64,000 nt of DNA, taken from JAAXGX01 sp965221595 (GTDB lineage Bacteria > Acidobacteriota > Vicinamibacteria > Vicinamibacterales > UBA8438). Shown here piece by piece: positions 34,136 through 42,314 of this stretch. The notes below the pieces were generated by a model. That model was not told the DNA's origin and searched no databases. It was given only the letters and a program-made list of their open reading frames with translations. The stretch spans positions 2,480,001-2,544,000 of the forward strand of contig OZ244900.1 in the NCBI GenBank assembly GCA_965221595.1, written 5' to 3'. Both the position numbers and the translations under genes were made by a program. The stretch's first letter is position 1. Every line of letters starts with the position of its first letter.

Positions 34136-35699
34136 CAACCGCCTCATAACGAAGCGCAAGCTCCCCATCGGTCTCCAGACCTTCCGCGAGGTCGGCGGCG
34201 GGGACTACTACTACGTCGACAAGACGCCGCACATCCGGCGGCTGGTGGACGAGGGTAAGCACTACTTCCTGTCCCGCCCGCGACGCTTCGGCAAGAGCCT
34301 GCTGCTCGACACGCTGAAAGAGCTCTTCGAGGGCAACGAGGCGCTGTTCCGGGGGCTCGCGATTCACGACGACTGGGACTGGTCGGTGCGTCATCCCGTG
34401 CTGCGCCTGAGCTTCGGCAGCGGGCTGTTTCAGGAGCCCGGGGGCCTGCAGGCGGAAACGGCGTCGATGTTGCGGGCCATGGAAGCGCGCGCCGGGATCA
34501 CGGCGCACCCCGACGACTCCGCTCCGGGGCGCCTGCGCCGCCTGATCGCAACGCTGCAAGACCGCGAGGACCGCGGCGTGGTCGTGCTGGTGGACGAGTA
34601 CGACAAGCCGATACTGGACGCACTGGAAGGTGCGCCGGACGTCGCCCGGACCAACCGGGACTACCTGCGCGGGCTGTACGCGGTCATCAAGGACTGCGAT
34701 GCGCAGCTCCGGTTCAGCTTCACGACGGGGGTGAGCCGGTTCTCGAAGGTGAGCCTGTTCTCGGGGTTGAACAACCTGACCGACATCACGCTGGACCCGC
34801 AATATGCGACCGTCTGCGGTTACACGGAACGGGACCTCGACGAGGTGTTCGCGCCCGAGCTGCCGGGCCTGGATCGGGAGGCCATCCGCGACTGGTACAA
34901 CGGTTACGGCTGGCTGGGCGCCGAGCGCGTCTACAACCCCTTCGACATCCTGCTGCTCCTGCGCCGCCGCGAGTTCCGGGCCTGGTGGTTCGAGACGGGG
35001 ACGCCGAAGTTCCTGGTGGAGACGCTGCGCAGGCGGGGCGTGAGCGCCCCGACGCTGGATGCGCTGGTGGCCGGCGACGACCTGCTGTCTGCCTTCGACG
35101 TGGACCACATCGCGACGGAAGCACTGCTGTTCCAGACGGGCTATCTGACCATCGTCGGCGAGACGAACCGGGGCGGCAGGATCCGCTACCGGCTCGGCTA
35201 TCCCAACCGCGAGGTCTACCAGAGCCTGAACGGTAGCCTGCTGGGGCATCTGGTGCGAGACAGGACGCGCCAGACGGCAAACGAAATCCGGCTCTACGAC
35301 CTGCTGGAGGCGAACGATTTCGCGGGGCTGAAGGACGTGGTCCACGCCTTCTTCGCCAGCATCCCGTACGAGTGGTACACGAGCAACGACATCGCCCGCT
35401 ACGAGGGCTACTACGCCAGCGTGTTCTATGCCTACTTTGCGTCGCTCGGCCTCGACATCACGGTGGAGGACTGTACCAACCACGGCCGCATCGACATGAC
35501 CGTGCGGTTCAACCGCAACGTCTACATCTTCGAGTTCAAGGTGGTGGAGCTGGGCGGCGAGGGCTCGGCACTGGCGCAGTTGAAGGCGAGAGGCTACGCG
35601 GAGAAGTACCGGTCCGCCGGCGAGCCCGTGCACCTGATAGGCATCGAGTTCAGCAGGGAAACGCGCAACGTGGCCGCGTTCGACGTGGAGCGGGCCTGA
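34122..35699 (+). CDS. AAA-ATPase-like / PD-(D/E)XK nuclease protein coupled to csb2
   Basis: 525 residues from GTG 34122, inside the end of csb2; the frame is open further upstream but only through csb2-shadow sequence. The N-terminal AAA-ATPase-like domain (PF09820 type) starts KRKLPIGLQTFREV, has the P-loop RPRRFGKS (52-59) and Walker B VVLVDEYDKP near 155. The C-terminal PD-(D/E)XK nuclease (DUF1703/PDDEXK_9 type) shows GRIDM with D458 and YIFEFKV with E471 and K473, so the active site looks intact. The family is widespread and poorly understood, with suggested roles in mobile DNA and defence. Its 14-base overlap with csb2 implies co-expression with Cascade; functional linkage is inference. 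A plus-strand Uma2 remnant follows. Confidence 0.9.
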   Translation: MQADSNRLITKRKLPIGLQTFREVGGGDYYYVDKTPHIRRLVDEGKHYFLSRPRRFGKSLLLDTLKELFEGNEALFRGLAIHDDWDWSVRHPVLRLSFGSGLFQEPGGLQAETASMLRAMEARAGITAHPDDSAPGRLRRLIATLQDREDRGVVVLVDEYDKPILDALEGAPDVARTNRDYLRGLYAVIKDCDAQLRFSFTTGVSRFSKVSLFSGLNNLTDITLDPQYATVCGYTERDLDEVFAPELPGLDREAIRDWYNGYGWLGAERVYNPFDILLLLRRREFRAWWFETGTPKFLVETLRRRGVSAPTLDALVAGDDLLSAFDVDHIATEALLFQTGYLTIVGETNRGGRIRYRLGYPNREVYQSLNGSLLGHLVRDRTRQTANEIRLYDLLEANDFAGLKDVVHAFFASIPYEWYTSNDIARYEGYYASVFYAYFASLGLDITVEDCTNHGRIDMTVRFNRNVYIFEFKVVELGGEGSALAQLKARGYAEKYRSAGEPVHLIGIEFSRETRNVAAFDVERA

Positions 35700-35763
35700 T
35701 CATGAGCCACACCTGGCCACCCGCTTGCGCGCGATGCCGGGCCGCACCGCCGCGCGTGCTGCG

Positions 35764-35868
35764 ATGAAGCCATCCTCACAGGACATCCCGGTGCCCGATA
35801 CGACCATCGAGGCCACCCATCGCTGGACCCGCGCCGAGTACGACCGTGCGGTTGCGGCAGCCTCTTGA
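35764..35868 (+). pseudogene. 5' fragment of a Uma2-family nuclease gene
   Basis: The 34-residue frame ends VPDTTIEATHRWTRAEYDRAVAAAS, which matches the start of Uma2 (DUF820) restriction-endonuclease-like proteins, where HRWTRAEYDRAV leads into a domain of roughly 150 further residues. It stops at 35866-35868, exactly where a minus-strand PIN gene is cut. The rest of the nuclease is missing, so this is a remnant. Confidence 0.65.
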
Positions 35869-36061
35869 GCATGAGCGCGTCGAGACTGCGGTTGAGCACG
35901 CGGGCGTCAGCAAACGCGAGCGACGTCTCGGCGTAGACGATCGGGTTGATCCCGACGTCACCTGCTACGAGGGCGTCGCGGACCGCCATCTCCGACCACG
36001 ACCGCCAACTCGCGTCGTCGGTGAAGATGTCGAGCAAGACGTTCGTGTCAACGAGGAACAC
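35850..36061 (-). pseudogene. Truncated PIN-domain toxin (3' end lost)
   Basis: GTG 36061 starts MFLVDTNVLLDIF with D5 and E45 of a PIN active site, then LDALMLKRLP. After about residue 70 the frame continues as RTRRGSSDGWPRW..., which is out-of-family sequence from the Uma2 and downstream region, so the second acidic cluster is lost. The left limit is approximate. The antitoxin that should accompany it is intact and ends directly before the GTG. The toxin should be inactive. Confidence 0.75.
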
Positions 36062-36298
36062 TCATTCGTCCCCGCGCGTGAGCCGCATCACCTCTTCCGT
36101 GCCCGGGCCGCCGACAGCGACCCCGCGTGCGTCTCGGAGCCGCGCCTCGACGAGCGCCTGTTTGCTCCGCACGGGTTGCAGCACGACGCGGCCATCAACC
36201 TCCTCGAAGACGACATCGGTGTGGGGCAGCAGGCCGAACTTCACCCTGAGCCACTGGGGAATGGTCACCTGCCCCTTGGTGGTGATCCGCACCAGCAC
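36062..36298 (-). CDS. AbrB/SpoVT-type antitoxin
   Basis: 78 residues if GTG 36298 is the start (GTG 36292 is an alternative). VRITTKGQVTIPQWLRVKFGLLPHTDVVFEEVDGRVVLQPV is a swapped-hairpin AbrB domain, followed by a C-terminal tail (EEVMRLTRGDE) typical of PIN-toxin partners. Its TGA adjoins the GTG of the broken PIN gene, so this was a TA pair that has lost its toxin. It may persist as a stray DNA-binding protein. Confidence 0.85.
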   Translation of the reverse strand: MLVRITTKGQVTIPQWLRVKFGLLPHTDVVFEEVDGRVVLQPVRSKQALVEARLRDARGVAVGGPGTEEVMRLTRGDE

Positions 36299-36324
36299 GT
36301 GGCAAGAGTCCCGAGCGCCAGCGA

Positions 36325-36983
36325 TCAGACGCTGGCGACCGCGCCGGCGTCGGCCCTCGGGAACGGCGCCGACGACGGCAGCGCCGTGATGCTCTCGTCG
36401 ATGACGTACCGGACTTCCCCCGGGTACACGACGTAGAGTGCGTCGAGCCGCAGGTCGTCGCGGGCAACGACCATCGAGCGTGTCCGTCGCGGCGCGTCCA
36501 CGCGCTTGACCTCGACGCCGACCCGCCGGCCGGCGGTCAGCAGCAGCAGGTCGAGCTCGGCGCCGTTGTGGGTGGCCCAGAAGTAGACCTCGTCCGGCTC
36601 CACCTCGGCAATCACCTTCTCGACAACGAATCCCTCCCACGACGCCCCGATGCGCGGGTGCATCTGCAGGGCGTCCATCGTGTCGACGCCGATCAGGTGG
36701 TGGTAGACGCCGGAGTCGCGCAGGTAGACCTTGGGGCGCTTGACCTGCCGCTTGCGCAGGTTCTCGTGCCACGGCGGTCGGCCAGCACCCGCAGGACGGG
36801 AAACAGATCGGGGCGATGCTGCACCTCGTCGATGACGACGGTGCCGGTCAGGTTGCGAAGCGCGACGAGCCGCTGGTCCAGCCGCGCCAGGCTGACGGGA
36901 TCCTCGAGGTCGAAGTAGTTGGGCGAGCCGGCCGAGACCAGTTGCCGGGCCAGGGTGGTCTTGCCGCACTGGCGGCTACCCAT
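36325..36983 (-). pseudogene. DUF4143/AAA_14 ATPase with internal deletion and frameshift
   Basis: The N-terminal frame has P-loop MGSRQCGKTTLAR and Walker B TVVIDEVQHRPDLFPVLRVLADR. The C-terminal frame, shifted by one base, resumes at RPPWHENLRKRQVKRPKVYLRDSGVYHHL and runs through the DUF4143 nuclease-like domain (SWEGFVVEKVI, ATHNGAELDLLLL, VEVKR). In intact relatives about 200 residues lie between these blocks. The junction is near 36776-36790. The N-terminus also lacks the usual 30 or so residues before the P-loop, with an in-frame stop close upstream. Confidence 0.85.
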
Positions 36984-37080
36984 CCATCCATGATAATCCT
37001 CACTTCAAGTGGCATTTTTCATGGATACAGCCCCCTGCGCGGTGCCGGGAGGTTTCCGGAGTTTCCAGGGCTTGCGTGCC

Positions 37081-38532
37081 TCACGGACCCCTGTCGCGCC
37101 ACGTCGCACGGCGAGCGATGCTGCGCAGGAGCCCTCGGAACAGGAGGACGTGGACCGGGTAGAGGGCGTGCCAGTAGGCGCGGCCCGCGAGGCCGGCTGC
37201 GTCGAACACCGCGGTCTGCCGCACCCGCGCGCCTCCCCCGTCGCGCGGCGTGACGTCGAACTGGAGCCAGCCGCGGCCCGGCAGCTTCATCTCGGCGGCG
37301 AGTCGCAGCTGGACGTCGGGCTCGCAGGCGTCGACCCGCCAGCAGTCGAGCACGTCGCCCGCGGCCAAATGCTCGGCGTCGCGCCGGCCGCGGCGCATGC
37401 CCACACCGCCGAGCAGCCGATCGACGAGACCACGCAGCTGCCACAGCCAGTTGCCGTAGTACCAACCGTTCGCGCCACCGATGCGGCGGATGGGCGCGAA
37501 GGCGGCGGACGGCGCCGCGGGCACGTCGACCGCGCACGAGTAGATCAGCCGCGTGCCCATGCGGAGGCCGCCCCACCGCAGCCGGGCGCCCGCTGACAGC
37601 GCCGCCTCCGACCAGCGGACGGCAGCGAACACCGCGTCTTCCTCCTTCAGCGCCTGCGCAATCGCCTGCCGCAGCCCGAGGGGGCGGACAGCGGGGATAG
37701 TGCGCCGGGCGGCGTCGTCGCCCGCGACGGTCGCCGTCCGCAGGCCGTCGACGAGCTCGCGGCCGACGCGGGCGTAGACCGGCGTGGTCAGCCCCAGCCA
37801 CAGGCTCGACAGGCGCGGCGTCAGCAGCGGGACGGGAATCAGCCAGCGGCGGAGCCCCCGCTGCCGGGCGTACTCGCGCATGATGTCGCCGTACGACACC
37901 ACGTCGTCCCCGCCGATCTCCAACGCGCGGCTCTCGTCGCCGGGCAGGTCGAGCGCGGCCACGAAATACGCGACGATGTCGGCTAGCGCAATCGGCTGGG
38001 TGGGGGTGCGGACCCACGCCGGGCAGACCATGACCGGAAGCCGCTCGACGAGGGCCCGGATGAGCTCGAACGAGAGGCTGCCGGCACCGAGGACGATGCC
38101 GCTCCGCAGCTCGACGACGGGCACACCCGACTGGCGCAGCAGCGTGCCGGTCTCGTGCCGGCTGCGCAGGTGGCGCGACAGCCGGGCCTCGCCGCCGAGG
38201 CCGCCGAGGCCGCCGACGTACACGATGCGGCGCACGCCGGCCGCCCGCGCCGCCGCCCCGAAGTTGCGCGCCGCTGCGCGGTCCTGCGCCTCGAAGTCCG
38301 CGCCGCCGCCCAGCGAGTGGACGAGGTAGCAGGCGCTGTCGACACCCGCGAGCGCGGCCGGCAGCGAGGCCGCGTCGAGACAGTCACCGTAGACGACCTC
38401 CGTCCGCGGAGCCACCCGACCCGCCAGCAGCGCCGGCCGGCGCGTCATGCAGCGCACGGCCCGACCGCGCCCTTCAAGGGCCCCGAGCAGCCGCCCGCCG
38501 ATGCAGCCGGTGGCCCCGGTCAGCAGTATCAC
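37081..38532 (-). CDS. NAD(P)-binding SDR with C-terminal DUF2867
   Basis: 483 residues. The N-terminal Rossmann fold has TGATGCIGGRLL at 5-16, the extended-SDR nucleotide-binding motif, and continues with VVYGDCLDAASLPAALAGVDSACYLVHSLG, resembling atypical SDRs. From about residue 335 a DUF2867 domain follows (GGANGWYYGNWLWQLRGLVDRLLGGVGMRRGRRDAEHLAAGDVLDCWRV). This two-domain architecture is common and predicted to act on a lipid or quinone-type ligand; the reaction is unknown. It is monocistronic and divergent from PDLQGVW copy 5. Confidence 0.9.
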   Translation of the reverse strand: MILLTGATGCIGGRLLGALEGRGRAVRCMTRRPALLAGRVAPRTEVVYGDCLDAASLPAALAGVDSACYLVHSLGGGADFEAQDRAAARNFGAAARAAGVRRIVYVGGLGGLGGEARLSRHLRSRHETGTLLRQSGVPVVELRSGIVLGAGSLSFELIRALVERLPVMVCPAWVRTPTQPIALADIVAYFVAALDLPGDESRALEIGGDDVVSYGDIMREYARQRGLRRWLIPVPLLTPRLSSLWLGLTTPVYARVGRELVDGLRTATVAGDDAARRTIPAVRPLGLRQAIAQALKEEDAVFAAVRWSEAALSAGARLRWGGLRMGTRLIYSCAVDVPAAPSAAFAPIRRIGGANGWYYGNWLWQLRGLVDRLLGGVGMRRGRRDAEHLAAGDVLDCWRVDACEPDVQLRLAAEMKLPGRGWLQFDVTPRDGGGARVRQTAVFDAAGLAGRAYWHALYPVHVLLFRGLLRSIARRATWRDRGP

Positions 38533-38669
38533 CGGCGGTTGCTCCTTCGCTGGCAGCCCGTGCTCTTTCTCAGTGCCATGGATGCACCCCTTGTCGGCCC
38601 TGTCCGGCGCCGGTGCGCCGCGCGCGCCGGCAACCGCGCCTTGCGCGCAACGGTGACCTGATCAATCAT

Positions 38670-38690
38670 GTCTTGTACCAGTCTTGTACC
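38670..38690 (+). promoter_or_regulatory. Tandem direct repeat upstream of PDLQGVW copy 5
   Basis: GTCTTGTACC occurs at 38670-38679 and again at 38681-38690, an 11-base period close to one helical turn, about 45 bases before the gene. Candidate binding site for an activator or repressor; the regulator is unknown. Confidence 0.4.
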
Positions 38691-38732
38691 CGGATGGGTG
38701 TGAGCAATTCAAGGCAGATCGAAGGAGGCAGA

Positions 38733-39776
38733 ATGATGATTCAGCGCAGTCCAGCGGCGGTGTTCGCCCTCGCCGCAGTCCTCGTGCTGACGCCACTGGC
38801 GGCCGGCGCGCAGCCGGCGGAAACGGCCGAGGTGCCCCGCACGCCGTGGGGAGCCCCGGACCTGCAAGGAGTCTGGGACTTTCGTTCCCTCACACCGCTC
38901 GAGCGCCCCGCGGACCTCGCCGACCGGGCGTTCCTGACGGAGGAAGAAGCGGCCGAGCTCGAGCAGAACGCGCTCGCCAGGAACGAGGAGCTGCTGAACC
39001 GGCCGGCGCGGCGCACAACCGTCACCCAGAGCGTGGATCGCGGCGAGGACGGTGCGCCCGGCTTCTACAACAACTTCTGGCTGGACGGCGGCACGTCCCC
39101 CGTCGAGACGCGGCGCACGTCACTGATCGTGGATCCGTCGGACGGCCGCAAGCCCGCGATGACGGCTGCGGCGCAGCAGCGGCAGGCCGCGATCGCGCGG
39201 GAGCGGCAAGGCATCGGCATGCACGCGCCCACGCCCGGCGGCTGGGTCGAGGACTTCGGCAACGAGGGGCTGCAGCTCCGCTGCATCACAGGCTTCAACT
39301 CGGGTCCGCCGATGACGCCCGGCGGCTACAACCAGAACGTGCAGCTCTTCCAGACACCCGATGAGGTGGTGATGCTCAACGAGATGAACCACAACTTCCG
39401 GGTCATTCCCCTGGACGGGCGCCCGGTCACGGGGTTGCCGCAGTGGACCGGTGAGTCGCGCGGCCACTGGGACGGTGACACGCTCGTGGTCGAGACGACC
39501 AACTTCCTGCGCGAGACCAGCTTCTCGTCGGGGCAGACCGACCAGTACCTGCAGCTGACCGAGCGCTTCACGCGCACGTCGCCCACGACCCTGATGTACG
39601 AGGCGACCGTCGACAACCCGACAGTGTGGGTGACGCCCTGGACGTACGAGATTCCGATGCAGTGGAACGACCAGCCGCTGTACGAGTACGCCTGCCACGA
39701 GGGCAACTACGGCCTCTACAACATCCTGGCCGGCGCGCGCGCCGAGGAGGCCGCCGCGGCGCAGGGCTCCGAGTAG
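38733..39776 (+). CDS. Secreted PDLQGVW/CHEGNYG family protein, copy 5
   Basis: 347 residues. ATG 38733 and ATG 38736 both follow AGGAGG (4 and 7 bases away); either begins the signal peptide that ends near AGAQ. Blocks: APDLQGVWDFRSLTPLERPADLADRAF, RTSLIVDPSDGRKP, LRCITGFNSGPPMTPGGYNQNVQLFQTP, NHNFRVIPLDGR, LPQWTGESRGHWDGDTLVVETTNF and YACHEGNYGLYNILAGARAEE. It is closest to copy 1 (shared WDFR, FNSGPP/FNTGPP and LYN). Its HDAR position reads HNFR. A terminator follows. Confidence 0.8.
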   Translation: MMIQRSPAAVFALAAVLVLTPLAAGAQPAETAEVPRTPWGAPDLQGVWDFRSLTPLERPADLADRAFLTEEEAAELEQNALARNEELLNRPARRTTVTQSVDRGEDGAPGFYNNFWLDGGTSPVETRRTSLIVDPSDGRKPAMTAAAQQRQAAIARERQGIGMHAPTPGGWVEDFGNEGLQLRCITGFNSGPPMTPGGYNQNVQLFQTPDEVVMLNEMNHNFRVIPLDGRPVTGLPQWTGESRGHWDGDTLVVETTNFLRETSFSSGQTDQYLQLTERFTRTSPTTLMYEATVDNPTVWVTPWTYEIPMQWNDQPLYEYACHEGNYGLYNILAGARAEEAAAAQGSE

Positions 39777-39803
39777 TTCTTCCCCGCTTGCCGGCGCTTT
39801 CCG

Positions 39804-39843
39804 GAGCCGACCCCGCCCGCGCGGGGCCGGCTCTCTTCTTTTG
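39804..39843 (+). terminator. Rho-independent terminator after PDLQGVW copy 5
   Basis: Arms GAGCCG-A-CCCCG (39804-39815) and CGGGG-C-CGGCTC (39822-39833) pair with one mismatch around CCCGCG, followed by TCTTCTTTT. It lies 27 bases after the stop. The convergent gene on the minus strand begins its end about 100 bases further on. Confidence 0.75.
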
Positions 39844-39942
39844 CACGGGGCTGCGCCCCGAACCCCCGGCGTCCGCTTGCGGGGGCCCCATAGCCCCGCG
39901 CCGCTCCCGCCGAGGCGCGCTGTGCGCGCCTTGGGCGTAGGC

Positions 39943-41637
39943 CTACGGGTCGATGCGGTAAACGCGGTTGTCGCGGTACGCCGATACGAAGAGCGCGCCG
40001 TCGGCCCCGACCGCGATGCCGGCCAGCTCGCCGATGGACGTTGCCGGGCCGAGTGCCCGCCGTTCCGGGCCGCTGAGCGCCAGGCCGTCGACGACCGGGG
40101 CCGCTGCGCCGGACGCGGGATCGATACGCGTGACGCGCCCGGCCTCGACCTCGACGACGTACAGCGCACCGTCGTCGCCGGCGGCGATGCCCTCGGGGCC
40201 GGCCAGGCCGGCGGCCACCGTGCGCGCGGGCTCGACCGTCTCGCCATCGTCGAGAACCTGGAGCACGCTCCCGCTGCGGTCCGCCACGTACAGGTCGCCG
40301 CCGTGCAGCGCCAAGCCCGCCGACTCCGCCAGTCCGCCTGCCAGCAGCGTGCGCTCGTCCGGCGTGTCGGGATGGAAGCGCAGCACGCTGCCTGTGCCGT
40401 ACTCGCTGACGACGAGGTCGTCGCCGTACGCCAGCGCGTCGACCGCCTCGTCGAAACCCTCGAACCGCGCGACGACCGCATCCACGTCCGGATCCCAGAC
40501 GGTGACCATCGAAGGGCCGCCCAGGCCGGGTCCCGACAGCACGAGGTGGTCGCCGTGCGGATGGACCGACGACACCTGTCCTACATCGGTGACCATGGCG
40601 CCCGCGGTGTGGAGGTTGGCACCGGTCGCCGGGTCGAGCTCCCGCAGCGCTCCGCCGTCGGCCAGGAACAGGCGGCCGGCCGGCGTATAGGCCAGGCCGC
40701 CCGGGGAGTTGACGCTGCTCGGCAGCACTACGCGGTTGGTCTCGGGGCCGGTGACCTCGACGATGGAGCCGTCCAGGAAACTGGAGACGAAGATGCGGTC
40801 GTCGGCGTCGAGCGCCAGGTTGTCGAGGCCGACGCCCGGCCGGCCGACCACTTCCCGTGCGTTGCTCGCCAGGTCGATGCGCACCACCTCGCCGCGCTGC
40901 GTGTCGAGGACGTGCAGCCGGCCCTGCGAGTCGAACTTGACCGCCGCCGGTATCGCGAAGTCGGTGGCCACAATCTCCACGGTGCCGCTGTCCACGTCGA
41001 CCCGCGCGACCTCGCCGTTGAACCAGCGCGGCCCGTACAGCCGGTCGTCCGGCCCCCAGTCCATGCCGTTGAGGCCGCAGCCCGGCCCCAGCTCGTCGTT
41101 GATCAGGCGCGGCGGCTCTGCGCCGTCGGGGTCGATCTCGAACAGGTGCGTCCCGAGGAAGCACTGCGATACGAACAGGCGGCCGTCGTCCGAAAACGTG
41201 ATAGGGTTCGCGCCCGGACCCGGCGCGCCGACGATGCTCGTCGTCCCGTCGGGCGTGCGCCGGCCCACCTCCCCGCCCGCGATGTCGGTCCAGTACAGCG
41301 AACCGTCCGGGCCGAAGGCCAGGTCGTCGGGTCCGTTGACGCCCTCCTCGGGGCCCCAACTGTCGACGGTCTCGCCGCTCTCGGGGTCGATGGCGAGTAT
41401 CTGCGAACTGACGACGCTCGCAATGTAGAGGTTGCCGTCGGGACCGAACATGATCCCGTTCGATCCATGCAGCGGTCCCCCCTGGGCCAGCACCGTCACC
41501 GTGGGACCGGGCGCGCCGGACGTCCCGGCAGCCTCCTCGGAACCGCCGCAGCCGAAGGCGGCGGCAATCCCCGTTAGTAGAACGCCGAGGGCGAAACGCG
41601 AAACGCGAACCGAGCAACGAATTGAAGCATGTGGCAT
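39943..41637 (-). CDS. Secreted lipoprotein with NHL/SMP-30-like beta-propeller
   Basis: 564 residues. ATG 41637 precedes a lipoprotein signal with lipobox AAFGC (Cys30). The mature protein consists of about twelve or more short propeller blades with repeated GPDGNLYIAS, GPDGSLYWTD, DDGRLFVS, GADGALFVS-type motifs (NHL/SMP-30/gluconolactonase-like). It probably sits on the inner leaflet or outer membrane surface as a binding or lyase-type protein; no catalytic residues can be assigned. It is a single gene facing away from copy 5. Confidence 0.82.
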   Translation of the reverse strand: MPHASIRCSVRVSRFALGVLLTGIAAAFGCGGSEEAAGTSGAPGPTVTVLAQGGPLHGSNGIMFGPDGNLYIASVVSSQILAIDPESGETVDSWGPEEGVNGPDDLAFGPDGSLYWTDIAGGEVGRRTPDGTTSIVGAPGPGANPITFSDDGRLFVSQCFLGTHLFEIDPDGAEPPRLINDELGPGCGLNGMDWGPDDRLYGPRWFNGEVARVDVDSGTVEIVATDFAIPAAVKFDSQGRLHVLDTQRGEVVRIDLASNAREVVGRPGVGLDNLALDADDRIFVSSFLDGSIVEVTGPETNRVVLPSSVNSPGGLAYTPAGRLFLADGGALRELDPATGANLHTAGAMVTDVGQVSSVHPHGDHLVLSGPGLGGPSMVTVWDPDVDAVVARFEGFDEAVDALAYGDDLVVSEYGTGSVLRFHPDTPDERTLLAGGLAESAGLALHGGDLYVADRSGSVLQVLDDGETVEPARTVAAGLAGPEGIAAGDDGALYVVEVEAGRVTRIDPASGAAAPVVDGLALSGPERRALGPATSIGELAGIAVGADGALFVSAYRDNRVYRIDP

Positions 41638-41758
41638 GCGGAATCTGTCCTCCGGAAGCAGGAATGCCGCGATGATAGCAGGCTGGCGTCGTGCCTGCCG
41701 CACCCACGCCGGCAGCGGCGTGGAGGTATGATCGCCGTTCCGACCTGAAGGAGGAACC

Positions 41759-42259
41759 ATGCGCAGGAACACGTCGTTGCTCGCCATCACGCTGCTCGCC
41801 CTCGTCGCCGCCGCCGGCTGGCTGCACGGGCAGCCCGAGGCCGCCGCCACGCTGACAGCCGAGGATCGGGCCGAGATCACGCAGCTCTACGCCACCCTGT
41901 ACCAGGGCTCCGACTTCCGCGACGCCGACCTGTGGCTCTCGGCGTTCGTGGAGGACGCGGTGTTCGTATTCCCCACGGGGGATCGCATCGAAGGCCACGA
42001 CGCGCTGCTCGCCTGGCGCCAGCGCAGCTTCGGCGGTCGGACGGGCGACTCCGGGCGCCGCCACCACGTGCCGAACATCCGCATCGTGCCGACGGCCGAC
42101 GGCGGGGCGACCGCCCGCGCCTACTGGATCGAGCTCGATGTCGCCGCATCGCCCGCGGTTATCAAGAACACCGGCACTGCAGACGATGTCTTTGTGAAGA
42201 CGGCCGCCGGCTGGAAGTTCGAGCACCACGCGGTCCACCTGGACGTGCCCATCAACTGA
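41759..42259 (+). CDS. Secreted SnoaL/NTF2-like protein
   Basis: 166 residues with a signal peptide (1-25, ending LHGQ). The remainder is a cone-shaped SnoaL-like fold: DRAEITQLYATLYQGSDFRDADLWLSAFVEDAVFVFPTGDRIEGHDALLAW, then RRHHVPNIRIVPTADGGATARAYWI and FEHHAVHLDVP. NTF2-like proteins act as isomerases, dehydratases or ligand binders. ATG 41759 follows GAAGGAGGAACC, an excellent ribosome binding site. Confidence 0.85.
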   Translation: MRRNTSLLAITLLALVAAAGWLHGQPEAAATLTAEDRAEITQLYATLYQGSDFRDADLWLSAFVEDAVFVFPTGDRIEGHDALLAWRQRSFGGRTGDSGRRHHVPNIRIVPTADGGATARAYWIELDVAASPAVIKNTGTADDVFVKTAAGWKFEHHAVHLDVPIN

Positions 42260-42314
42260 CACCCGGGCGCGCGGGGCACACGCACGGCCACCGCCGCCCT
42301 GCCGGGCGGCGACG

